Positions 53,401-60,414 of a stretch of 64,000 nt of DNA are shown here, piece after piece. Source of the stretch: Planctomycetaceae bacterium (GTDB lineage: Bacteria > Planctomycetota > Planctomycetia > Pirellulales > PNKZ01). The DNA lies in NCBI GenBank assembly GCA_016793115.1, contig JAEUIN010000147.1, positions 55,246-119,245 of the forward strand, read 5' to 3'. The notes under the pieces were generated by a model. The model had not been told where the DNA came from. It ran no database searches and saw only the letters and a list, made by a program, of their open reading frames with translations. Each line of letters opens with the position of its first letter. Position 1 is the stretch's first letter. The translations under genes were made by a program, and so were the position numbers.

Positions 53401-55700
53401 AGCTCACGAGCACCGTGAAGTCGTGGCACCTGCGCCGTCGCTTCGAGCCGGGTGTCCGCGAACTCGACGGCCGCGAGTTGCCGCGCGGCTTCGGCATCGT
53501 CGCCGGCAGCCACAACGAGTTTATCAATCCGCTCACGCAGTTGCCCATCGGCCGGCGCGGCCGCGTGCAGTTGCAGCTCTGGCGCACGTGGCCGTCGGGC
53601 CTCGCGCCTCAATCGGATGATCAACTCGACTATCTCGTGGTCCGCGAGCCGTTGGCGGCGGGCACCGCGATCGTCGAGCAATCCGTGCGCGGCGGCTTCG
53701 AACGCTATGAGTTGCTCCCCGGCGAGATCGTGTTCTACGTCGGCAATCGTCGCGGCATCGAGAACATTACCTTCGACGTCGTCGGCGCGACCGCCGGCGA
53801 ATACCGTGCTCCGCCGACGATGGTCTTCGACGCCTACAAGCCGGAGCGGTTCGTCATCGACGACGAGCCGACGAAGCTCGCCGTGCTCCCGCGCGGCAAA
53901 CAATCCGTCGACGCCTACCGTTGGACTCCCGACGAACTGTTCGAACTCGGCAAACGCTACTTCGCCAAGCGCGATTGGGCGGCCGCACGGCTGCATCTCA
54001 CCGAATTGCTGGCCGGCTGGACCTTGGAAACCGCGCCCTATCAAGAGTCGCTCCGCATGCTGCTCGACGTGCATCTGCAGCTCGGACCGCCGGCGGAAAT
54101 CGTCCGCTACTTCGAACTGGTCAAAGAGAAGTCGCCCGACTTGGAAGTCTCGTTCGATAAAATTCTCAAAGTGGGGTCGGCCTACCATGAACTCGGCGAG
54201 TACGAACGCAGCTACCTCGTGTTCCGCGCCACCGTCGAAAGCAGCTTCCTTTCCGATGCCGCGGTCCCCGGCTTCCTCGAATCGCAAGGAGAGTTCTTGC
54301 GGAGCGTCGGCGTCATGCGTCGGCTGATCGGCGAGTACCCCCCGGAGCCGTATGTCGCGGCGGCCGAATACGCGCTCGCCCAGCAGGTCTACGGCTACGC
54401 CCCGAGCGTCGCGGCCGACGCCAAGCTGCGGGCTCGCAAGCTCACGCGGCTCAATCTCATCGCCGCCGCGCGCCGCATGCTCGATGAATTCCTGACCGCG
54501 CACCCCGACGATCCGGCGGCCGATCAAGCCGCTTTCGCCGAGGCCAACGCGCTGCTTGAGCTCGAGCAATACGACGCCGCCGTGGCCCGTTGTGAAGCGT
54601 TCGCCCGGCGCTATCCCGAGAGCGACTTCCTCGACAGCTATTGGTATATCACCGGCTACGCGCACTTTGCGGCCGGCCGGCCCGACGAAGCTCTGGAAAC
54701 CTGCCGTAAGGTGGCCGAGTTGAAACGCGTGGACAAGACGACCGGTCGCACGACCGAGAGCCGTAACAAGGAGCGGGCGATCTACATTCTCGGCCAGGTC
54801 TACCACAGCCTCGGCAAAGCGGCCGACGCGGTACGCGAATATCTTCGCGTCGAAAATCAGATTCCCGACGCCAAGAAGGCCGCCGAGTATTTCACCCGCC
54901 GCGAGATCAAGCTGCCGGAAGTGCTCACCATCCGCCCCGGCGAGCCGACCGAAGTCACGCTCAAGTTCCGCAACGTACCGAAGTGCGACGTGCGGGCCTA
55001 CCGCATCGACCTGATGAAGTTCAGCCTGCTGCGGCAAAACCTGGAGGCGATTACGCAAATCAATCTCGCCGGCATTCGTCCGTTGCACGAGACGACGATC
55101 GAACTCGGCGACGGCAAGGATTATCGCGATCGCGAGCGCAAGATCGCGTTGCCGATCAAGGACGAAGGGGCCTATCTGGTCGTCTGCCGCGGCGACAACT
55201 TACATGCCAGCGGCTTCGTGCTCGTCTCGCCGCTGGTGCTCGACGTGCAGGAAGACCCGGTGAGCGGGCAGGTCCGCACGACGGTGAAAAACGCCGTGCA
55301 AGAGAAATACGCGCCGGGCGTGCACGTGAAGGTCATCGGCTCGCGCGACCACGAGTTCAAGGCCGGCGAAACGGATCTGCGCGGCGTCTTCTCGGCCGAG
55401 CCGGTCAGCGGCCGCTCAACGATCATCGCCCAAAGCAACGACAATCGCTACGCCTTCTACCGGGGCGATAAGGATTTGCTCCCCGCGCGCGAAGCGCAAA
55501 TCGAGCTGAAGCAACAAGTCGAACAGCGCGGCATGCAGCCGAAAGACGCCCAACAAGGGACGACGCAAGCCGGGAAAGAATTCCTGCTGCAAGAACTGAA
55601 CATCGGCAACGGCCTCCTCCAGCGCCAACAGATCGACAACTTACGCGACAACTACTTCAACAACCGCAGCAAAGGCGTGAAGGTGAAAGCGGCGTACTAA
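47469..55700 (+). CDS. Giant TPR/alpha-2-macroglobulin-like protein without thioester
   Basis: A 2743-residue exported protein (ATG at 47469, then signal sequence LPAAFCFVFGLNVWATAA). Residues about 35-520 hold TPR-like repeats (RGRALHFAGRYDDAANVF, LGECRQKQGRAADARRVW). MG domains span about 530-1300, with RAGYRPGETVHVRAALRG, the macroglobulin MG3 mark. The A2M core lies at about 1440-1500 (TAYWNPSLRTDASGSAVVRLTLPQRSTQWKW). The alpha-alpha-toroid complement-like domain is at about 1640-1900. In the place of the thioester GCTEQ stands WCEAHLRYASPLETSTSDLL, with no Cys-Gln pair. Residues about 2150-2500 are TPR again, then further beta domains. It is probably a non-covalent protease-binding or scaffolding protein. 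Confidence 0.9.
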   Translation: MRAASRFLPAAFCFVFGLNVWATAADTKEPLPWDDIESLPPAAAVLLQDKKFAEAADELDKLAAAAGAPRDRLLFARGRALHFAGRYDDAANVFAAVEREFTKSPWARRARFARAVSLAKKGDFASAELIYRAEAEHLLSHERKQELADIYLDFARRYATPRTERSPPDQPPPDYAKAVEFFNQALDLGPKPDLRPEIELQLAHCFRLSNNFEEAANRYAAFVRDRPDDVRQPEARYRLGECRQKQGRAADARRVWQDLAALWPGDKRPPGPDQAEFVALAVYGIASTYGLPTPTGDDDLAAGIAALEAFLKQFPDHRLADDARVQLVTSRIHRGRFAEAVAAAEDFLNEPRRAKTKQAAEVRNLLGRALQRQGKFTEALAAWRSFLVEHPSHSAWNEVQQQIIETEYLIGAEAFRKKDYAAARAQWNEFLARYPLDPRSPQILLQFGRAEFLNKKYEAAIDEWRRLISKYPGTEQASQALFAVASLLEENLGKPLEALEEYRKLTWGSQVAAAQARVNRLVAKQFTIASERVFRTDEPARIALHSRNLPSVNVRVYTIDLETYFRKMHLARGVESLDLALIDPNRTFTFAVPDYAEYKPRESRIELAGLDGEQASNKPGVVVATVASKTHEATTLVVRSDLDVIVKSSRDEVFVFAENLRTGKPWPGARILVSDGAEIVAEGTTGKDGTFRGTYKQLENCNDVRVFAVADGHTASNVVSLGGVGVGQGLEERGFVYTERAGYRPGETVHVRAALRGVVDDRYVAVANKKYRLEVYDPRTRVVHSTEVTTGDFGTLHGYFQLADTAVPGDYRVQVCDVDGRCFAGSFRVENYSLEPVRLSIDLPRKVYFRGEEVAGTITAAFYYGTPLAGREVSYSFGNGETITGTTDAQGKLAFKLPTRDYREEQQLRLVAQLPERNLAAAADVFLAVRGYSIGLTIPRDVVTVGESFTVEVKTTSADGKPTGEKLSLQVVEQITVDGEPGEKIAATHEVTTDAKSGLGRLTLALDKGARYLLRVAGRDRFDNPVTTSKQLFVSGDDDVVRLRILADRHNYKLGDEAKVRVHWREAPALALVTLQGAKILEYRLVELKTGDNELAIAVKDHLAPNFHLEVNVMTDVRDEPKAADSARRRLRLHTTTSEFMVDRDLRITLEMKPKSGDGKTAQPGDSVEVTVKALDAQGKPAAAEIGLALVDAQNADRFGAAAADWLRAFAGVYRRPAMRTTASIDFAYRPQTTAINARLLSEEERLEIAAQEQELRETLEKAGAGTLTLGDAMDGAMGNLGGMVPTAAAPVPAAKPQSASAAGPVPATPALQFRGDANGRADLGLMVEQQADKKGEAAKRNWAAAENSFGAILFDAPTELEIARFGVDANSLSRKSLSAYAARGRSELTVITDGVQSNVHLGEKLAERDSDELLRSLRADNALIMAVAEQQETAYWNPSLRTDASGSAVVRLTLPQRSTQWKWIAKGITTESATGEAVDELTVKKQLFGELSMPAVATLGDAIEASVVVHDERELPAGAPAGDIVVVLSVKAGDKTTELRKTIPADKSKLYELSFPLSAEAAAAAQGSPEAIELTLSVAAGDDRDVVRRSVPLRPNGYSVIAAAGGSVTSDTTVWLDPPAGLQAESAKLEITVGAAVDRSLLEIVLGGRMWCEAHLRYASPLETSTSDLLAALALEKLVNATRDRGTAEAAELAVRVRSTIGYLAGAQADDGGWTWTGNHGTSDRRASARVVWALSAAKAAGYKVPDDAYARALNYLQSQLAGVADDDLEGKAVVLHALAEAGRGDFSVANRLYRSRSTMSAAGAAYLALALARMDHGPMAADLLATIKPADLDVSAAADKAVQTTQSGGAEIRALFGLALIKAGVDSPRLKESVDKLLDSRIGRRWSPERATGPAAMVLAEYFAKHRPGGEPYKLDVVVNNHEVKTIDVDPAAPPHTIAVPAADLTAGKQRVQFRMTGRGHLAYQCVLGGFVPTEKLTSTVKSWHLRRRFEPGVRELDGRELPRGFGIVAGSHNEFINPLTQLPIGRRGRVQLQLWRTWPSGLAPQSDDQLDYLVVREPLAAGTAIVEQSVRGGFERYELLPGEIVFYVGNRRGIENITFDVVGATAGEYRAPPTMVFDAYKPERFVIDDEPTKLAVLPRGKQSVDAYRWTPDELFELGKRYFAKRDWAAARLHLTELLAGWTLETAPYQESLRMLLDVHLQLGPPAEIVRYFELVKEKSPDLEVSFDKILKVGSAYHELGEYERSYLVFRATVESSFLSDAAVPGFLESQGEFLRSVGVMRRLIGEYPPEPYVAAAEYALAQQVYGYAPSVAADAKLRARKLTRLNLIAAARRMLDEFLTAHPDDPAADQAAFAEANALLELEQYDAAVARCEAFARRYPESDFLDSYWYITGYAHFAAGRPDEALETCRKVAELKRVDKTTGRTTESRNKERAIYILGQVYHSLGKAADAVREYLRVENQIPDAKKAAEYFTRREIKLPEVLTIRPGEPTEVTLKFRNVPKCDVRAYRIDLMKFSLLRQNLEAITQINLAGIRPLHETTIELGDGKDYRDRERKIALPIKDEGAYLVVCRGDNLHASGFVLVSPLVLDVQEDPVSGQVRTTVKNAVQEKYAPGVHVKVIGSRDHEFKAGETDLRGVFSAEPVSGRSTIIAQSNDNRYAFYRGDKDLLPAREAQIELKQQVEQRGMQPKDAQQGTTQAGKEFLLQELNIGNGLLQRQQIDNLRDNYFNNRSKGVKVKAAY

Positions 55701-55737
55701 CTGAAGGTGGAATTGATCACCGACGAAGGGTGATTCG

Positions 55738-56640
55738 TCACTCCCGCGTCATCACGACGCGGAATCCGGTGAAGTAGCCAAGCTCCGAAGGCTTGGATCT
55801 AAGTCGATTAGCGGAACCCACGAAATAATCGGGAAATGCACAATAGTATCCGCCGCGCCGAATGCGGTCGGTTCCCGCCGCCGGCCCCGGCGGATCTTTT
55901 CGCGGGCTGCGCGTGTAATAGTCGAAGGCATACCAGTCGGCGCACCACTCGTCGACATTGCCGTGCATGTCGTAGAGGCCCCAAGCGTTCGGCGGAAACG
56001 AGCCGACGGACAAAGGCTCCCAAACTTGATTTCCTTTCGGCTTAGAGCCGACCGGAAATCGCCCGTCGCAGCGACACTCGGTTCCGTTGCATTCATCGCC
56101 GAAGCTGAACCGGGTCGTCGTGCCGGCGCGGCAGGCGTATTCCCATTCGGCTTCGGTCGGAAGCCGATAAGTCCGGCGCGCTTTCTTCTCCTCGGGGAGT
56201 TCCGACAACTTCCGACAAAAGTCGACCGCTGCATGCCAATTCACCCATTCCACCGGAAAGTTGTTCGTGGTTTTCGGTTTACTCCGCGGTTCAAAAGCGA
56301 GCGGATTATCCGCTCTGTGGAAAGCGGGATTGCTTCCCGTAACTTGCCGATATTCCGCCTGTGTGACTTCATAGACGCCGCAATAAAACGGCCGCGAGAT
56401 TTCGACTTCGTGCTGCGGCCCTTCTTCCGCCGCGTTGTCGTGGCTCGGCCGGTGCTCCGGCGGAGAACCCATGACGAACGTCCCCGCCGGAAGACGCATG
56501 AATTTCATTCCGATCGAATTGATGAGATCGGGCTCTCGCGGCGGGGGCTCGGCGGCAGCCGCCTGTGGATTGATCGGGAGCGTCGTCGAGAATGCGCTAC
56601 CGACGATGAGGAAGATCACGACAAGCGGCGTGCGTTTCAT
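55738..56640 (-). CDS. Secreted FGE/SUMF1-fold protein lacking the second catalytic cysteine
   Basis: A 300-residue protein with a signal peptide (MKRTPLVVIFLIVGSAFS) and a full formylglycine-generating-enzyme-like fold: MKFMRLPAGTFVMGSPPEH, RPFYCGVYEVTQAEYRQVTG, RLPTEAEWEYACRAGTT, WGLYDMHGNVDEWCADWY. Authentic FGE uses two cysteines near the C-terminus, in GSYMCxxxxC; here RRGGYYC keeps the first and tyrosine stands five residues later. It is therefore unlikely to be a canonical sulfatase maturase, and is perhaps a sugar-binding or other nonheme protein of this superfamily, which is widespread in planctomycetes. It lies convergent to the giant macroglobulin gene, 37 bases away. Confidence 0.87.
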   Translation of the reverse strand: MKRTPLVVIFLIVGSAFSTTLPINPQAAAAEPPPREPDLINSIGMKFMRLPAGTFVMGSPPEHRPSHDNAAEEGPQHEVEISRPFYCGVYEVTQAEYRQVTGSNPAFHRADNPLAFEPRSKPKTTNNFPVEWVNWHAAVDFCRKLSELPEEKKARRTYRLPTEAEWEYACRAGTTTRFSFGDECNGTECRCDGRFPVGSKPKGNQVWEPLSVGSFPPNAWGLYDMHGNVDEWCADWYAFDYYTRSPRKDPPGPAAGTDRIRRGGYYCAFPDYFVGSANRLRSKPSELGYFTGFRVVMTRE

Positions 56641-56784
56641 GGAGGAGGAAGTTCCCGCTTCGATTGTGCCGTCGGCCGTACCTCAGGATAACAGATCGCT
56701 CGAATACGACGAAGCTTGCCCCTCGAATCGTCGGATTGCGGCGCGCGCCATCGTTGCCTTTCGCACTGGGTGATCCCGGGCGAT

Positions 56785-56952
56785 CAGCCGAGCGCGACTT
56801 CGTCTCCGACCCGGATCGTCGCCCCCAACGCCGCCGGGGCGCGGGTGTTGATGGCGAGTCGATAGAAGTGGTCGAACGCGCCCGGCGGAGCCCAATTCGG
56901 CAACTCCATGCGGCGGTGCGAATTCCGCGATGAAGCGGGCCCGCGCCTCCGG
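56785..56952 (-). pseudogene. Fragment of a second MOSC gene, 3' end only, with a 5-bp deletion
   Basis: By eye this stretch matches 57493-57661, the last part of the intact MOSC gene, with about 20 mismatches in about 160 aligned bases. It also lacks five bases (near 56930), which shifts the frame. Read on the minus strand after the deletion it gives HRRMELPNWAPPGAFDHF and then RVGDEVALG before TGA, versus HRRTELPDWAPPGAFDHF and RVGDEVALVESVKL in the intact copy. No 5' part is visible upstream, so this is a decayed partial copy. The rest of the 56641-57031 gap holds nothing I can recognise. Confidence 0.85.
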
Positions 56953-57031
56953 GCTTTGCTGTTGAATCCCGACGGGATTCGGAATCTACGCGCAACTTGT
57001 CATCACTCGCACTCTGACCCCGCCGAAGAAC

Positions 57032-57454
57032 TTAATACTTGAACGCGTTCTTGTAGTCTTGGAGTGTTCCGACTACGAACTTGACGTATCTCCGTTCACT
57101 AGCGGAGTCCGTGCCGCTCACGGTCCCGCGTAGAGCAACCGTATCGGAGTACACGTTCTCTTCGCCGGTGCATGGAAATCGAGTTCCGTCCGGCAACTCT
57201 GCTCGTAATTTGTGCCACTTATAGAACACGTCGATGTCGCCGCTGCGACAAGTGCCGTCGGCGCCGATCGTAAACAACGGCACGCCTTCACGGGTGACTT
57301 TGGGTTCGACGGACGGGTCTTCCGTTATCACCACGGTTCCTTGGTACCCCACCGTGAGGATGACGACGATGTCATGCGAGGGTTCTTCTCGGAAGTACCA
57401 CACCACAGCGGCGGCAACGATTAACGAGATTGCCCCTGCGAATGTGCGTTTCAT
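57032..57454 (-). CDS. Small anchored or secreted protein, function unknown
   Basis: A 140-residue protein. Residues 5-20 (FAGAISLIVAAAVVWYF) form a signal or anchor segment. The rest is beta-rich (DIVVILTVGYQGTVVITEDPSVE, VPLFTIGADGTCRSGDIDVFYKWHKLRAEL), with a loose resemblance to DUF6843-like domains (an extracytoplasmic 'GY.G.V.I' start). I cannot assign a function. It starts 26 bases below the MOSC gene stop on the same strand, and lies between the intact MOSC gene and the MOSC fragment, so it may have been inserted between, or duplicated with, the MOSC 3' end. Confidence 0.65.
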   Translation of the reverse strand: MKRTFAGAISLIVAAAVVWYFREEPSHDIVVILTVGYQGTVVITEDPSVEPKVTREGVPLFTIGADGTCRSGDIDVFYKWHKLRAELPDGTRFPCTGEENVYSDTVALRGTVSGTDSASERRYVKFVVGTLQDYKNAFKY

Positions 57455-57479
57455 CGACGAATTGTCCAGTTGTCAGTGA

Positions 57480-58295
57480 TCACAATTTCACGCTCTCAAC
57501 GAGCGCGACCTCATCCCCAACCCGAATCGTCGCTCCCAGCGCCGCCGGGGCGCGGGTGTTGACGGCGAGGCGGTAGAAGTGGTCGAATGCGCCCGGCGGC
57601 GCCCAGTCGGGTAATTCCGTCCGGCGGTGCGACGTGAATTCCGCGACGAAGCGGGCCCGCGCTTCGCCCGATTCCGGGTCGCGCGTCGGCACGACGCAGC
57701 GGGCGCACGGGTTCACCCCTTCCAATCGCGCCGCGCCGATGCGAAACGTCACGGTCGTGCGCGAGCCTTGCGCGGCGAGCGGTGAATAGAGCCGGTCTTC
57801 CCAAAACGGCGGGCAGTCGGCGGCGTCGCCGTCGATCTCCAAGTTCGCGCGGAAGCGCCGCCGCACGTCGTCGAGCGTGAGCGGCCGGAACCACTCGGCG
57901 ATGCGGCGCAGCGTCGGCGTCGAAATGAGCGTCGGCCCCGGCGAATCAAGATCGTCGGGGAAGCCCGTGTCGACGTTCTCGACGAACGTGACGGGAAAGC
58001 CGAAGTAGTCGCCGCACCAGACTTCGAGGTCGGTGTTTCCGGGGCGGAGTTCGAACGTCGCCGTCGGGCGCTGAGGCGCGGCGAGCGTCACGATGCCCGC
58101 CGCGAGGTCGAACGCGGCGCGAATGCGATGGATCGCCGCATACCGTTTGCCGTTCACGAAGTGCCCGTCGATCGCTTGCAGGGCGAAGCGACGATCGTGC
58201 CGCAAACCGCCGACGCCCGCGAACTGCGCTTCGTCGAGTGCGACGCCGTCGAACGACTTGATCGGATAGACGACGATGCGGGCGAGTCGAGGCAT
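57480..58295 (-). CDS. MOSC-domain protein (molybdenum-cofactor sulfurase-C-terminal family)
   Basis: A 271-residue protein of the MOSC family (YcbX/YiiM-like), thought to bind Mo-cofactor or handle sulfur transfer to it. The MOSC N-terminal beta-barrel starts MPRLARIVVYPIKSFDGVAL. The conserved cysteine lies in NPCARCVVPTRDPESGE, and the domain ends with VGDEVALVESVKL. The start ATG is at 58295; a longer reading overlaps the next gene's coding region. A second, broken copy of the 3' end is at 56785-56952. The gene upstream is the signal-peptidase-like protein, with a hairpin in between. Confidence 0.88.
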   Translation of the reverse strand: MPRLARIVVYPIKSFDGVALDEAQFAGVGGLRHDRRFALQAIDGHFVNGKRYAAIHRIRAAFDLAAGIVTLAAPQRPTATFELRPGNTDLEVWCGDYFGFPVTFVENVDTGFPDDLDSPGPTLISTPTLRRIAEWFRPLTLDDVRRRFRANLEIDGDAADCPPFWEDRLYSPLAAQGSRTTVTFRIGAARLEGVNPCARCVVPTRDPESGEARARFVAEFTSHRRTELPDWAPPGAFDHFYRLAVNTRAPAALGATIRVGDEVALVESVKL

Positions 58296-58352
58296 GAATG
58301 TTCGGTTAGCGCGGTATCGAAACTCGTTCACTCCGGCGTTTTCTGACGGCGC

Positions 58353-58426
58353 GGGTGCTTGGGGCTGGAGCCGAAGGCGAAGCCCCAGTTGAGCTGGGGC
58401 GTCACTTCGTTCTGCCCCAGGCACCC
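58353..58426. repeat. Nested inverted repeat in the MOSC leader region
   Basis: GGGTGCTTGGGG and CCCCAGGCACCC (one G-T pair) enclose a second stem GCCCCAG-TTGAG-CTGGGGC (58382-58400). It lies between the stop of the signal-peptidase-like gene (58433) and the MOSC start (58295), both minus strand. It could be a terminator for the former or an mRNA-stability element. Confidence 0.6.
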
Positions 58427-58432
58427 AGCCGT

Positions 58433-59278
58433 TTACTCGACGGGGGCCAATAGCGGCCGCCGCGAGATTTGGTAGAGCCGCGTGCTCACTAAGTCTTCGT
58501 ACTTCGCCCAGCCGAGGATTTGGCTGTCGAGCCCCGTGTCGTCGGAGTCTTGCGTGATGAAGTAGCAATCCGGCGGCACGGTGATCGTCTTCGGCGCGGC
58601 GGGCACGACGAACGCTTTCGGCAGTTCGGCTTCCGGCGCGACGGCGTCCGTTAGTTGGTCGTTCACTCGATAGCGGTAGCCGGTCATCGAGAGCTTGTCG
58701 CCGGGAACCGCGAGAATTCGGCCGACCATCAGCGCGCCGGCCTCGGTGAACTGATTCTCGGAGGAGAGCCGAAACAAGACCGGCGCGCCGCGGACGAGCC
58801 GCTCGGACTGGACGCCGTTGTGATAGAGCAGCCGATCGTCGGCCCACACGCTCGGCTCCATGCCCGCTCCCTTGATGTCGATCAGCTTGAACGACACGAA
58901 CAAGGCAAATCCGAACGCGGCCGCGGAGAGCATGAGCACGGCCGCGCCGAGCAGATAGCGCCGGCCGTAGACGGGCGGGCGTTCCGCCGCAGGCCAGGCC
59001 GTGAAGGTGGCGACGATCTCGACGATCCACAGCACGGTTCCGGCGAGCAACAGGCCGACCGTGGTCAGCAGCGCCGCGCGAGTGGGGAAAAACGCCGTGA
59101 AAGCGCCGGCCAAAAACGCGGCGACGCTGAGCGCGAAGGTGAGCTTGGCCGCGACGGGCCGCCCCATGAGGGCGAAGCCGGCGCCGGGACAGGCCCAGGC
59201 TCTGCGCCGGGCCGCCTTGCGAAAGGCGAACACGCCGTCGAGTTCGTTGGTCGCCGATTCCGAGGTCGCTGTCGCCAC
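58433..59278 (-). CDS. Signal-peptidase-I homologue with the Ser-Lys dyad lost
   Basis: A 281-residue membrane protein with three hydrophobic segments (about 45-63, 70-90, 110-128) and then the S26 fold. The serine box IKGAGMEPS has Gly139 at the expected nucleophile (S in GxSMxP). The lysine box MVGRILAVPGD has Gly186 where K is expected. Box E is preserved (TQDSDDTGLDSQILG, about 242-256), so this is a genuine homologue without an active dyad. The start is GTG at 59278. An inactive signal peptidase could be a chaperone, a substrate-binding regulator or just a repurposed fold. No conventional lepB is in this window. Confidence 0.85.
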   Translation of the reverse strand: MATATSESATNELDGVFAFRKAARRRAWACPGAGFALMGRPVAAKLTFALSVAAFLAGAFTAFFPTRAALLTTVGLLLAGTVLWIVEIVATFTAWPAAERPPVYGRRYLLGAAVLMLSAAAFGFALFVSFKLIDIKGAGMEPSVWADDRLLYHNGVQSERLVRGAPVLFRLSSENQFTEAGALMVGRILAVPGDKLSMTGYRYRVNDQLTDAVAPEAELPKAFVVPAAPKTITVPPDCYFITQDSDDTGLDSQILGWAKYEDLVSTRLYQISRRPLLAPVE

Positions 59279-59377
59279 GGCCGCCTACTTTCTATGTCGA
59301 ATCGAACTACGAAGGGAAGGAGTGCGCAGCCGACCGAGTTCGGCCGGCGCGAGCCGGCTGCGCGACCTGCCGCAATT

Positions 59378-60226
59378 CTACCAATCGCTCAAGCGTCTGC
59401 GGCGTTCTTCTTCCGGATCGAGCGGTTTCGGAGCGACGGCGGGCTTGGCGCTCTTGGCGGCGGGCACGTCGTCGTCGTCCTCATCTTCGTCGTCGCCGGC
59501 TTCGATCGTGCTCAAGCGATCGGCGGCCGACTTCACCCCTTCAAAGTAGCAGCCGATCGCGGCGGCGATGCCGCCGAGAATCGCCAAGTAGCAGCCGAGT
59601 GAGACGCCTTGGGAGTAGCCCGGACCGTTTTCGTCGGGCACGCCGAAATAGAATCCGATCGCCGCGAGCAGATAAATCGCGGCCGAGAGCAACCAGCCCC
59701 AGGGAGCGAGCCAGGCCCAAGGTTGCATTTGCGGCAGGAACGCGGGAGCGGCGTAGAGCGCGACGCCGAGCAAGATAAACAACACGCCGAACCAACCGGT
59801 CCACGTCGACCAACCATAGAGCGAAAGGCTGCCGCTGGATTGCGACATCGTCTCCTTGTCGAGCAAGGTCTTCTCGTAACCGTCGCCAAGTTCGGCGTAG
59901 TAGAAATCTTTGTTGAGCGACTTATTCGCATCCCAGCCGGATGTGTAGGACCGCGCTTCCAGCTTCAGTTCGTCGATCTCTTCCGGATCCATCCCTTCGG
60001 TGACTTCTTTCGGCGGCGGGTAAGCCTCGAACTCGCCGCGCATCGTCATGTCGGACACGACATGCCCGCGAAAGGCCGAGACGCGATATTTCGTGATGCC
60101 CCACCAGGGGAGAAGAAAGGCGACGAAGGCGATCCCGGCGCCGATATAGACGAGCTTGCGGCTGTTGTCGCGAAGCGCGCCGGCCGGCGCGGAGGCGGGA
60201 GCAAACGATTCGGAAGGAGTCGACAC
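59378..60226 (-). CDS. Membrane protein with acidic tail, function unknown
   Basis: A 282-residue protein. One membrane helix is near residues 24-42 (LVYIGAGIAFVAFLLPWW), then a soluble loop of about 100 residues, then three helices between about 145 and 245. The C-terminal 45 residues are Asp/Glu-rich (GDDEDEDDDDVP) with a basic Lys/Ala/Pro linker and the end EEERRRRLSDW. The start is GTG at 60226, because the residues before it look non-coding. It is 99 bases upstream of the signal-peptidase-like gene. I recognise no family. Confidence 0.72.
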   Translation of the reverse strand: MSTPSESFAPASAPAGALRDNSRKLVYIGAGIAFVAFLLPWWGITKYRVSAFRGHVVSDMTMRGEFEAYPPPKEVTEGMDPEEIDELKLEARSYTSGWDANKSLNKDFYYAELGDGYEKTLLDKETMSQSSGSLSLYGWSTWTGWFGVLFILLGVALYAAPAFLPQMQPWAWLAPWGWLLSAAIYLLAAIGFYFGVPDENGPGYSQGVSLGCYLAILGGIAAAIGCYFEGVKSAADRLSTIEAGDDEDEDDDDVPAAKSAKPAVAPKPLDPEEERRRRLSDW

Positions 60227-60414
60227 GGCGGAGCGAATCCCGTTCGGAGGTGGAAGAAGTGAGAGCGACGTGCGCCCCCGCACAGGGAGGCTCGACAGTC
60301 GAGTGTACTCGGCAGGCGGAGCGTTACAAGCGGCCCGCGCCGCGGCGGCCGATTCGACGAGCGCCGGCCGGAAGCGGTCTCGTGCGATCGGCCGCGACGG
60401 CCTAAAATCCCGTG

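Noticed and set aside
52806..55088. A 760-codon minus-strand frame antisense to the same giant gene
   Set aside because: It has the same shadow composition, and no start signal or recognisable motif.
45846..56640. Sulfatase plus FGE-like protein as a sulfatase-maturation pair
   Set aside because: The FGE-fold protein lacks the second catalytic cysteine, is exported and lies on the opposite strand 8 kb away. No functional link is visible.
58296..59030. N-terminal extension of the MOSC gene on the minus strand
   Set aside because: It would overlap the signal-peptidase-like coding region and the inverted repeat. Conserved MOSC sequence starts at the ATG at 58295.
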